Below are positions 12,246 to 22,170 of a DNA stretch of 64,000 nucleotides, in pieces. The notes under the pieces were generated by a model that searched no databases, had not been told where the DNA came from, and saw nothing but the letters and a program-made list of their open reading frames with translations. Source of the stretch: Sternotherus odoratus (Eukaryota > Chordata > Testudines > Kinosternidae); the NCBI GenBank assembly GCA_032164245.1, contig JAVMKO010000020.1:10257206-10321205 (forward strand). The letters run 5' to 3'. Positions within the stretch are counted from its first letter, which is position 1; every line of letters begins with the position of its first letter. The translations under genes and the position numbers were made by a program.

Positions 12246-13204
12246 GTAGATGTGCACGAACTCTGGTTTTTCACTGAAAAACTTCAAAGGGTCTCGGATT
12301 CATCCTGCTATGGTACAGAGAGAATTTCTGAACTCTCGAAAATATTTGAGGGACAGGAAAACCATTTCCTGCCCAGTCCTTGTTCGGGACTCAGTCCAGT
12401 GTCGATTGGAGAGCCCCTAGACCACAAAAACAACCCACTGTCCCAGCTGGCTCCCTTGCTGGCAGAGAAGCCAGGGACTGAAGGGATCCCAGAGACTGTA
12501 CTCCCCTGACACGGTGTCCTTCCTAGTCAGGATTCTTAGGCATATTGGTGTTGCACAGGAGGACTGCTAACTACATGGTACCTGTTGGGTTACTACACAG
12601 GGGCCATAAGTTTCCAGGGCTGTTGATCCAGCATCTTTCATGAGAATTTAATCCACATTGACATGCACATCTCCCCATTGGCAACCCCCTCCACCCCCGA
12701 ATAGCAGCCCTTATTTCAGAATCCTACCATCTCATTTATCCTTGGTGGTCAAAACCAGGCACTCTTTTCCCACCCCAACCCCCTTGGACCTCTCTCGTTT
12801 GCACATAACGATGCCGCTGTTGGATCCAGAGTAACGATCACTCGAGCAATCCGTTTCAGTTCAGAGTTTATCACAAGAGGTGCGCCAAGGGCCTCATTGC
12901 CTCCCAGATCAGCTTTGTTTAGTCGGTTTCTGTTTTTGTGAGCCCTGTTTGATCCCGGCTCCCCGCTGACACAGCAGGCTACGCTGCCTCTTTGTAGTAA
13001 CGCTACAGATATAATAGTTAGTGACTCTGTATTGTTCCTTCTTGCTGGGGCCCTTTGTAGTCTACATTTTGGTTATTAAACTGAGTGTTTGAAAGGAAAA
13101 GAACAGAGGGAAATGTGTTTTAATTGATGACTTAGTTTCTTGGAAGAGCTATATAATACTCAATTCCCTAGAGTCGCCATTTTTTGTCGAAATCTAGGAA
13201 ACCT
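12246..13204. other. Intronic DNA, nothing recognised
   Basis: No exon, RNA gene or nameable repeat was seen. The sequence is of average composition, with a C-rich patch near 12,680-12,790. Confidence 0.35.
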
Positions 13205-13375
13205 TTTATTAATAAACATTAAAACCCAAGAAGTAGTTAGAAACCATTGTTAAGATGCATTGTTCTTTATTATTTGTATAACGCCACTGGCAGCACCAGG
13301 CCTTGTGCAGATACATAGCAAGACAGGATCCCTGTCTCAAAGAGCTTCCACTGTAAAATAGCAATAACCGTGGCC
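13205..13375 (-). mobile_element. MIR-type SINE distal fragment, antisense
   Basis: The words ttattatttgtataacgcc, caggccttgtgcagataca and aggatccctgtctcaaagag followed by cttccactgtaaa follow the frequent amniote sequence ending in 'ccctgccccaaagagcttacaatctaa'. It is well diverged. Confidence 0.5.
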
Positions 13376-15896
13376 TAGTTTGTCCATGGTCACCTAAATA
13401 GCGCAGGCAAGTCAGTGTTTGGACATGCGAAATGTGTAGCTGTGCATGTGGGAATCTGTTTGCCTGGCAATGCAAGACTCAAGTGGACAGTCCAGCTAGC
13501 CGCTTCCTGAAACTGAGCTTTCCATGTTTAACGTAGGGATTTAAATGTACCTGTAACACAGCAACATGCAAATGTGCTGCTAATCTCTTTCCATCACAGA
13601 CCCCAGAATGTCCAAGGCCACATGTACAGTGTGTGGACCGGCTAAGGAGGCCAGGGATTGATCTTGGTTCAGATCAGGGTGCTATTCTATCCAAATGCCC
13701 TGAGTTCAGGAGTGCTCCAGTCTTGTCTCATCTCTAGAAAGGGAAGAAGCTAGCAGGTGCTCTGTCCATAGGAATACCCAGGAAGCGAGTCTACCAGGGT
13801 CTTGTGTCTAGCACATCCTATAAGGTCTCCTGTCTTCCCAACTTCTGCCGTGTGCACCCTTCATTCTGCTGCCTCAACTCCACCTGATTCTCCTACTCAT
13901 AATCCTGCACCTTTTGCCTGCCTCACCCTGCTCCTGGCATGGCCTCTCCATGCTTGCATGCTTAGTAATCTCAAACCTTTCCCCGTCCTTTCTCCCACCA
14001 GTGATTTGCTCACCATGTGATCCTTTTCTACTAGACGATAAGATCTTTGAAGTAGGGAACTTGTCTGTAAAGTACCATGCATGTAACAGAAAGCAGCAGC
14101 AGCGTTCACGTTATTTAATAACATCCTGATAGAGGAAAACATTCCCCGTGATCCAGAGGGATCATGAGAGATCATTGATCCTAGATAAGTAATTGATTTG
14201 CTGGATAAGTACATTTCTATGCACCAAACCCTAGCATCTGTGCCGTGAAATTTCAGAATCCTCTAAACTCTGTCTGCAGAAGGCTTAGACCAAGCCACAG
14301 AGACACGCATTTCGGCAACAAGTTCTTGTGTTTAACAGGTTTCCAATGAACGATATTAGAAGTTGAGTGTCAACTGTTATTATTCATGCTCTGCAAACAG
14401 ATGGGGTTTAATTGCTATTACTGTCAGCTGAGCTGCAAATGTAGCTTTTTGGTAATTGTTGTAAAATAAAAGTTCAGAAACTATGTACAGAAATTATAGA
14501 TCAAATGTATTTTAAAGATCAAACTGTTTATATTACCTTTAAATATAGTCTTTAGTCATCAGCATTAGGATCAGTGAGTGGCTGGGGGATACAATGCCAC
14601 ACTAGGGCTTGAGATGCCAGAACAATATGACAGCAGTAACTTATTACGGATGGAAAAACAACACCAAAATGTGATTGGCCAAAACTGTAGAAGAATAGAG
14701 CTGCTAATCTTTGTAATTTCAAGGGCACCATTAGGGCAAAATGCTGCTTTCACGTAGCTTCGGAGAAAAAACAAGGTACATTGCATGGCTTTCTGAAGGG
14801 AAGCAGAGAGCTGGGAGAGATGTTCGCATCACAGGCGCTGGGAGGGTTACAGCTTCTCATTAGGGCTGGGAAAAGGTTGGACAATGGAGGGAGGATGGGG
14901 AAGGGGTGCACACTTGTGTGTGTGCACACGTGCCCATGCTGGGGTGTGGGAAAGTGTGTATAGTAACCAGGGGTTGTGGTGGGTTTATCGTCTTCACGGC
15001 CCCTCTGCCATGTTTTAATCCGTCATTGGTAATGGCCCTTTGCCCTCCAGGCCCGCTTGGTGCTGCGGCCCAGCTCCATCATGACCAGGGTCCCCTTCCT
15101 GTGTTGGGTGCAGAAACTGTTGGGGCGGGACACGAAGCGGGCTTGAAAGCAGCCTGGTGCTCCCTGTACTCACAAGCCAGCCCGCCTGCCTGGCCCCTGG
15201 CTTACGGGAGAGCCCCTGAGGTGGTCATGATACGCACCCCGGCTTTAGTGCCTGACACAACCCCCCGGCGGTGATCGGCTACCATGTGCATCCTTCACCC
15301 AAGCTCCGGGAAGAGCCATTATTCTGAGTGCTTGCCCCTGGCGCTAGGACGACTCAGCCCTGGCACTCTTTGCACCTGGGCGTGGGTGCCTGAGACATTC
15401 CGACTCCCGGGGCGCTGGAGATTCAGCTGGCGCTGTGGCTTGCAAAATAACCAGAGCGTCAAACAGTTAAAACAACACAGTATTTACTGAAAAGCCCGGG
15501 CCCGACGGGAGTTTGAGTAAAAGGGCAGCGCCTCTTACTGAGCCTATTCTTTCCCCACTGGTAATTAACACTCCCCGGTAATTACGCTCCCAAGTCTCTA
15601 AACCACAGCTACTAAACAATTCTCCCAGGAAACACAAAGCCACTTAAAGTGAGAAGGGGGAATACCCTGTGCAGTCAGAACACGCAAGGCCTCCTGGGTG
15701 TCCCGCCCACTCTCCCTCCCTTGGGTGCCACAGGGAAGCAAAGGGGGTCACGGCCCAGATTGAGGGTCTTGGTGCAGGAAGTGAGATGAGGAGATGGCGG
15801 GGGGAGGGGGCTGCTACAATCCTCAGAGCAGCATCCTCTGTCCAATCAGCAGAGCTGAGCCAGCCTGAGGTGGGAGGCAAGCTGCACCCTGAAAAG
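13376..15896. other. Intronic DNA with an AT-rich unique patch
   Basis: Around 14,035-14,090 there is a short MIR-tail-like segment (gacgataagatctttgaagt). From 14,380 to 14,560 the DNA is AT-rich and unique-looking (gtttaattgctattactg, ttggtaattgttg), a possible conserved non-coding segment. The remainder, including the GC-richer 15,000-15,500, has no recognisable feature. Confidence 0.3.
14915..14933 (+). repeat. Alternating purine-pyrimidine tract
   Basis: Nineteen bases of strict alternation (tgtgtgtgtgcacacgtgc), short but potentially Z-DNA-prone. Confidence 0.7.
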
Positions 15897-16388
15897 CATT
15901 GGTTCTCAAAGTGGGGGTCGGGACCCCTCTGGGGGTCGTGAGCCAGTTCTGTGGGGGTCATGAGCCCCTGCTGCCAGCAGCTGGCCCCGAACAATGCTGC
16001 TGCCGCGGGCTGCTGGCATCCAGCCCCTGCTGCTGCAGGTGGCCTGTGCCCCCGCCGTGGCGGGCTGCCGGGACCCCTGTGAGCCTGGCCCCTCCTGTGG
16101 CGGGCTGCTGGCGCCTCCATGGGACTTCTGGAACCCCCTCCCACTGGCCCTGGCCTCGGGGGGGGTGCTGGAACCCCCCTCTCCCAGCCCCTGCCCCAGC
16201 AGGCTGCAGGCACCCCCTCTCGACCCCAGTCCCTGCCCCGGAAGGCTGTTGGACCCCCTCGCCCAGCCCAGTCCATGCCGCAGTGGGGTGCAGGCACGGC
16301 CCCCCTGCCTGACCCCTAAGGGGGGGGACATGCTTAGATGCCCGGTGTGGGAAAGGGGTCACCACTACAAAAAGTTTGAGAACTGCTG
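15897..16388 (+). mobile_element. hAT-type non-autonomous element with a GC-rich core
   Basis: The left end cattggttctcaaagtgggg and the right end aaaagtttgagaactgctg are imperfect inverted copies, a hAT-type layout. Inside are repeated gggggtc words (15,910-15,960) and a very GC-rich core of ctgctg and cccctg blocks (about 15,965-16,320). That core creates long overlapping ORFs on both strands (up to 217 codons) with no domain. A cgtgagcc / catgagcc repetition suggests decayed internal duplication. No clean 8-bp target duplication is seen. Confidence 0.6.
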
Positions 16389-16894
16389 TAAAGCACTGCA
16401 ATCCATGACTACACACCATGGGCAAGGGAGAAGTAGGGGGAAGATTGTGATGGGGGTCCAGTTTCTTAGGGCTGCTCCTATGATGATGCAACTACTCTCC
16501 CCCCGCCCTAGAGCCAGGTCCCAAGCTAGCCCCAGATTCGCAGGCCAGAGAGGTTAGATTCGTGTTCACACTTCCAGGGCCTTCTCCAAACCACACTTTT
16601 TACTTTCCACCCTTCCTCGGTGCTGGCCCAGATTTTCAAAAGTGACGAGTGAATTTTTTGATGCTCAACCTGCGATGACTTAAAGGGTGGGTGCTCCGCA
16701 CTGGGTGCCAATCAGGCCCCTGTAAGGTGCATCTAGCTGGCCAGCCAAAAACCTTGCCCTCTATCCCCAGGTTATGGTGACTCAGGGCCGAACACCCCAG
16801 TTGTTCCTTAATGACCATAAATGATTCTCTGGATTCTTCCTGATGCATTTCTGCGTCCAGGGACACAATGAATTAACAAAGAACAGGTTCAAGA
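16389..16894. other. Intronic DNA, nothing recognised
   Basis: No exon or repeat could be named. Confidence 0.35.
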
Positions 16895-17090
16895 ATAGCA
16901 GCCGTGTTAGCCTGTGTCCGTAAAGAAAGCCAGGAATACTTGTAGCACCTTAGAGACTAGTTTATTTCAGCATAAGCTTTCGTGAGCTATAGCCCACTTC
17001 ATCGGATGCATAGAATGGAACAGAAGTAAAATGAATTTATACACACAGAAAGAAAGAAAAGAAAAAGAATTGTGCATCTTATGAATAAGT
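16895..17090 (+). mobile_element. Interspersed element of the 'agccgtgttag ... ggcaccttagagact' family
   Basis: The words gcagccgtgttagcctgtgt, gtagcaccttagagactag, cataagctttcgtgagctat and cccacttcatcggatgcat are in the order of a very common turtle repeat. The fold-back at 26,866 belongs to the same family. It ends in a (GAAA)n stretch at about 17,046-17,070. I cannot name the superfamily with certainty. Confidence 0.7.
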
Positions 17091-18589
17091 GCATGAATAA
17101 GTGTCATCTTATCATTTGTACCAGCAGAACCTAGCCCCTCTGGTCAGGCCGTGTGCATGTATGTGTGTGAGAGAGAGGTTTGTAAAGCTCTTGGGGCTTC
17201 ATTTGGGCTGACAGAGCCACAGCCGCGCGCGATATGATTATTATCATTATACTGCCAAGGATCCATGACAAGAGATGATTCTGACGGCTACAAAGTGGTT
17301 CTCGTAACCAGGGATCGCAGGCGGCTAGTGACTAGCAGCTTCTTCCGCGTGGTTGGTGCCTGTCAGGCTGCCCTGTGCAACATTCAGAGCAGCCCAGGCC
17401 CTGAAGCTGAACACTCTGATCCCGCTGGGACGGGGGGTGGGAGAGGGGATGGGGTGGGGGGGTTTGATCAAACTGTATTTCTACTTATTGTGGATTTAGT
17501 TCTACTCACAAACTTCTGAGAGTGTAAGTGTGGTGCCAGGGAAGGTGCTTAAATACAAGCCTTGGAGAAGGAAGCCCTCTCTTTACCCACAGAACAGGTA
17601 CAGCATAAGCAGGTGCAGAGAGAACTTCCCACACTGCCAGCCAAGGTGCCAGGCCTCAGAGTGGAGCCACAAACCTCGCCTCTAGACTCAAGGAATTCAC
17701 TCTGACGCTGCCGGCTGGGGCCACCTGAGTGGGCGGTTTTCACGGTGCTGCTGCACGGAGCCTCCCCAGGCTCCTTTCTAGAGCTGGGCGAATGCGGCAC
17801 AGAAGGTGACTTGGTTCTCATTAATCACGCTTATTACAATGGTGCCTAAGAACCAACTGAGAATGGGCCCCTGTTGTGCTGGGCACTCCACAAAGACAGC
17901 GTCGTAGACACTCCCTGCCCGTCAGACTTTACAAGCTAAATAGGGGTCTAAATGCAGGAATATTTGGTTCCAGCTTTTTAAAAAGGAATTTGCCCGGACG
18001 TGTGTTCATACCTGTTTCCTGTTCATCACTGTCCCAGGAGCCAGGCTAACTGGTACAATTACCCACGAGAAGCCAATTGTGAATTTGAATATTTGTCCAA
18101 AAGGAGGTTCTCAAATGGTGAAACTGGCCAATAAAAGCAGTGTGTGTTGTGCGTGTGACATTCCGCAGGCTGCAACTTAATATTTGTGCGGTTGGTGATT
18201 AAGTTGCACAGATTTTCCAGTCAAGGAAGAGAAACAATATCCTGTGATTCCTGAAACTAACAAACGCATCTGGAACACTGAATATTCATAAGGAGCGGTT
18301 CATGAATGATCTGCAGCTCCAAGACCCGCCTGCTTGGAGGTATTTGTGAATAACTTGGAATTCCGAATACATCTGAGAATCTTGCTCTTTTATTCATGAA
18401 CAGGATAGCAGACAAGCTCATCAGGGTGAAACTCCCCCCTGTCTAGGCCAGTATGAGACTTATACACCACTTAATCTCACAGGCCATATATGTAAAGTTA
18501 TTTAGGTGCCTAAAGTTGCAGATCCCAGAATTTTCTAAAGCATCTGTGCTTTTAAGAATAATTAAAGGATTGGGAAACATGCTTTATAA
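17091..18589. other. Intronic DNA with a MIR remnant and a unique AT-rich patch
   Basis: A MIR-tail-like fragment lies at about 17,830-17,945 (cccctgttgtgctgggcact, ctttacaagctaaatagg). From 18,180 to 18,420 the DNA has paired ttcata / attcatgaa words (aatattcataaggagcggtt, tttattcatgaacagg) and no repeat signature, so it may be regulatory. Nothing else was recognised. Confidence 0.3.
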
Positions 18590-18997
18590 CCATAGATTTA
18601 AAGAGCTCAATCTAGTTGGCTTTATAAGGAGAAGTTTAAGGGGTGACTTGATCATGATTTAGTACCTACATGGGAAATAAATATTGGATAATGGGATCTT
18701 TGGTCTAGCAGACAAACGTTTAATAAGATCCAGTGACTGGAAGTTAAAGCCAGACAAATTCAGACTGGAAAAAAAGATGTAAAATCTTAAGTGAGGGTAA
18801 TTCGCCATTGGGATAACTCACAGAAGGGTGGGAGTGGGAGATTCATCATCAGTGGCAATTTAAAAATCAAGATTCAGTGTTCTTCTGGAAGCTCTGCTGT
18901 AGTGCAAACAGGAATTATTTGGGGGAAGTTCTGTGGCTTGTGTTATGTGGCAGACTGGATGATTACAGTGGTCCCTTCTGGCCTTTGAATCTATGAA
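18590..18997 (+). mobile_element. CR1 LINE 3'-end fragment
   Basis: The fragment runs from aaagagctcaatctagttgg through ttaaggggtgacttgatcat and ccagtgactggaagttaaag to the end tacagtggtcccttctggcc followed by tttgaatctatgaa. This is a CR1 3' untranslated region and terminus. It carries no reverse-transcriptase coding sequence and is moderately diverged. Confidence 0.85.
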
Positions 18998-19439
18998 GTA
19001 CAATGGGAATTCAGCCCCTTTTGAAAATCCACCAAGGCATTTGTCTGTATCTTTAGATACCTATAAAAATCTGACCAGGCATGGCCCCCTTTGGGGGGTT
19101 AAAATGGTGCATAAGCCCTCTTTGCAGGGGTGAACATCATCCAGGCCACCAAGCAATCATCCAATCAATGAGAAAAACATGAGCATCTCTTCCAGCCTGG
19201 GTTGGATTTGAACCCCTTCGAGTTTCCACTCACTGATGTCCCGAAAACCCTCCTGGCCCTATGCAGCCATCCCCTTGTTAACATGTCTGTGTCCTTGCTG
19301 TGACAGGAGGCTAGGCAAGTGCCAGAGAGGGGGGAGCCCTGTAGGTTGCTTTGAGCATTGATAGTGAATCCGTCCTCGCTGCCTTCATTTTCACAGCAGG
19401 TATCCTCTTTATGCAGATTGAATTTAAGGTTTTTCCTAG

Positions 19440-19619
19440 ATTCCATTTAACATGCATAGGCTAATAATTTGTCACAATTCAATAAAGCGGAGGTTACAAA
19501 CACTCTCACTGCTGTTTATTTAAATGATGGCTTGTTAATTAGCTCCTCTTAACGAGGAGAGAATAAATCAGATAAAATGTGCCCAAATGACACTGCAATA
19601 TTTTGCAGATTTCACTTTA
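19440..19619. promoter_or_regulatory. AT-rich unique island, candidate conserved non-coding element
   Basis: Dense in TAAT-type words (ggctaataatttgtcaca, ggcttgttaattagctcc) and without repeat signature. Function is not shown by the sequence; this is a candidate only. Confidence 0.25.
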
Positions 19620-20145
19620 TTTTCCAGTTCAGATGCTCCTCACAGCCATGTTGACTTGTGCTCATGAGTCCATCTCATCTCACAAACCAAGGAAGGTTTT
19701 GCCAGGTCAGGACTTGGATAGATCATCTCCCAGGATGCCTGCTATGCTGCAGAAAGTGACATTGGCAATTCAGTGCATGGTACTCGTCCTTCTCAATCAG
19801 CACGGAGCCAGTGCCCCGGCATGGTGTGAAGGGCCACCATGATACTAAAGTACCATCTTCCAGATGAGCTGTAGCACAAGGGCTCTCCCCACTTGTGGTC
19901 CTTCAAGATCCTGTTCCACTTTACGTGGTGGGAGAGACAGGTGTCTGCACCAGATTCCAGCAGCCAAGTACTGGCTGCATCCCTAAAATCTCTCTTGTAG
20001 CTTCAGTTGAATTCAGTTTTAAGCTGTATAGGACATTGTGTGTTACACAGCTGCTGTGTTTCACCCCAGAGATGGCCGCATTTGTGTGATGGGCTTATAG
20101 CAGTTAAGTTAGTTGTGTTGAAAGATGCTATACAAATGTATAATC
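19620..20145 (+). mobile_element. Old LINE-3'-like amniote repeat
   Basis: The words acattggcaattcagtgcat, taccatcttccagatgagct, acttgtggtccttcaagatc and accccagagatggccgcatt are in the order of a long, old amniote repeat whose tail reads 'gtgctatataaatg' (here agatgctatacaaatgta). The segment at 62,340-62,800 belongs to the same family. An L2/L3-type LINE 3' region is my best guess. Confidence 0.5.
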
Positions 20146-21879
20146 TCTCAGCATCTCCAGTGGAGTGTGAGTCCCAACCAGGAACACCATGGGGGATGAA
20201 ATCTGTACCCTCTTGCCAAGACAGGGAGGGGAGAGAACTGCCACAGCTCCAATGAACTCTGAGCTAATTGCTGTTTTTACCTTAATGGCGATCTTTCCTG
20301 CTCCCTGCAAGAGCCCCTCATCATCGCCCCTGACCTGGGTGTGTACAGCGCCTGACACAGTGGGGACCCCAGATTCGTTGGGACCTGTAAGCACCACTAT
20401 AATACAAATAATAATAATACAACCCAGCTGATGAGGTTTGGCTTTATAATCAGCTATGCCTGCTATTCAAAAGTCCATTTAATAGAAATGTAAACCCCGA
20501 TCCTGCTTACTCCTAGCTTATAGGGCAAGACAAAAACGTAAGTTACATGTCAGTGAAGGTTGAGGGCACATATCAGTAACTTAAAGATGAAAAACTCATT
20601 TGCAGAGATGTTGTGGTTATCCCCAGACCAACCAGGAAATGAAGGTTACACTTAAAAGAAATCCAGCTGTGTTAAGGTGTGGAAATGAACATGTAAGGCA
20701 CCCAAACCACCTGATCTGCCATGCCAGAAAAGTTCATGATCATGATTCTAGTGGTTGTGGGCCCAGGTTAGACTAAACTGATTTTAAAGACACAGCTGGG
20801 ATTTTTTCAATTCCCTTTCCCCTGGTGTTGCCTTCATCACAACTCCCCCCTCCGTGTGGTAGGTGAGGGTCGTTACCCCCCTGTCTCAAGGTGGGGTAAC
20901 TGAAGAACATTACGTGACTTGGCAAAGGGGGTTAACACTGGAACTGGTCTTCGAGCACAGCAAGTGTTTTTCCCTGCTCTGGCTGAGAACCCCTGACAAA
21001 TTCTTCTCTATGAAAGTGTGATGAGGATTAGTCGGTCTCTCGTGTCCGCAAGATGGAGGGCCACAGTCTCATCTGGTGTAAATAGCACAGCTCCACTGAT
21101 TTGAAAGGACTTTACACCCACTAAGGTCTAGCCTATTTAACCTATGACAATTTAACCTATGACAATAGCTATGTGCCAGTAAGTTGCACCTATAAATAAG
21201 AGACCTAAAAAGCTCTCTCCCCTGGAAGCTGCCTGTTGCTCTCTGAGAAGCGGTCAGGGAAGAGATCTGAAGTGTGTGTGCGTCTGTGTGTGTGAGATCG
21301 GCGGGAGGGTGGGGATGTGACCCGTTTTGCCGTTCATGCTCAGAGACGCTTGAGCTGTTGGTCGTGTCTGGGTGACGGTTCAGACTGCATTTCCTGTTTT
21401 AAAAAAAAGCAAAATCATCCAAGGAACCAGTAAACTCCAACCCCACGGAGCGCCGCCTTTGTGTGGGAACGTGTTCCTGAGCCGCGACACGACCTTCCGC
21501 TCTGGAACCCAAGGCCCACATGTGGTCCAAGTGTCAGAGCCGCGGGCCTCCAGGTTAAATGGAGGGGTGGCAGGGAGGTGGTGGAGGTTGAGTCCCAGGT
21601 TTACCTTGCGGAACAGACTCTAATCAATGATTAATCGGGCATGTGTGGCTGTGTGGGAGAGATTTGTGTTGGAGGAGGGAACTCCTACAGCACCCCGGTC
21701 ATGAATCATTTGAAAGGCAAATTGGCTCCCGTTACCAAGGGAACGGAAGAAAGGAAGGGACTTCCCTCGCCGGAATGACTCGCGCGCTGATGCTGCCGAA
21801 ATCGCTCCACATTTTTTAAAAAAAGAGTCGAAGCTGTGACTAAGCAGCAGAAGTTATGTAAAGCGCTGGCTGGGAAGTG
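20146..21879. other. Intronic DNA with small repeat remnants
   Basis: A MIR-tail-like remnant lies at 20,335-20,425 (gtgtacagcgcctgacacag and an aataataataatac run). A 'catctggtgtaaatagcaca' remnant lies at 21,070-21,130, and weak antisense MIR words at 20,860-20,960. A short direct repeat, atttaacctatgacaat, occurs twice in tandem around 21,137-21,170. The rest was not recognised. Confidence 0.35.
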
Positions 21880-22170
21880 CAGGGGAGGGGACCGTACATC
21901 CTGCTGACTGCCCACGGTTTGCGGGGGGGGAGGGTGTCTGCTGCCCACAGGGGTTCTGGGGGCGAGGTGTCTGCCCCCGGGGCACAGCTGGGGCGGTTCT
22001 GCACACTGGACTGGCACCCATTGGAGGGCCCCCATTGGGGGGGGGGCAGCTGTGGGGGTTCTGCCCATGGGAAGAGAGGCCCCAGCCCAGCAGAGGAGTG
22101 TAGCACCCACAGGGGTGCAGCCCAGTGGAGGTGTGCGGAGGAGGGCAGCCTGATGGCTCATGCCCACAGG
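21880..22170. repeat. GC-rich region with degenerate internal repetition
   Basis: The stretch is rich in G-runs (up to nine) and repeats gctgcccacaggggt-, ctgcccccgggg- and ctgtgggggttctgccc-type blocks. It is probably a decayed minisatellite or the GC-rich core of an element like that at 15,897. The ORFs up to 175 codons here follow from base composition and show no domain. No promoter motif supports calling it a CpG-island promoter. Confidence 0.4.

Noticed and set aside
15644..16557. Overlapping ORFs of up to 217 codons on both strands
   Set aside because: They come from the GC-rich core of a hAT-type element, are rich in Pro, Gly, Ala and Cys in every frame, and show no domain.
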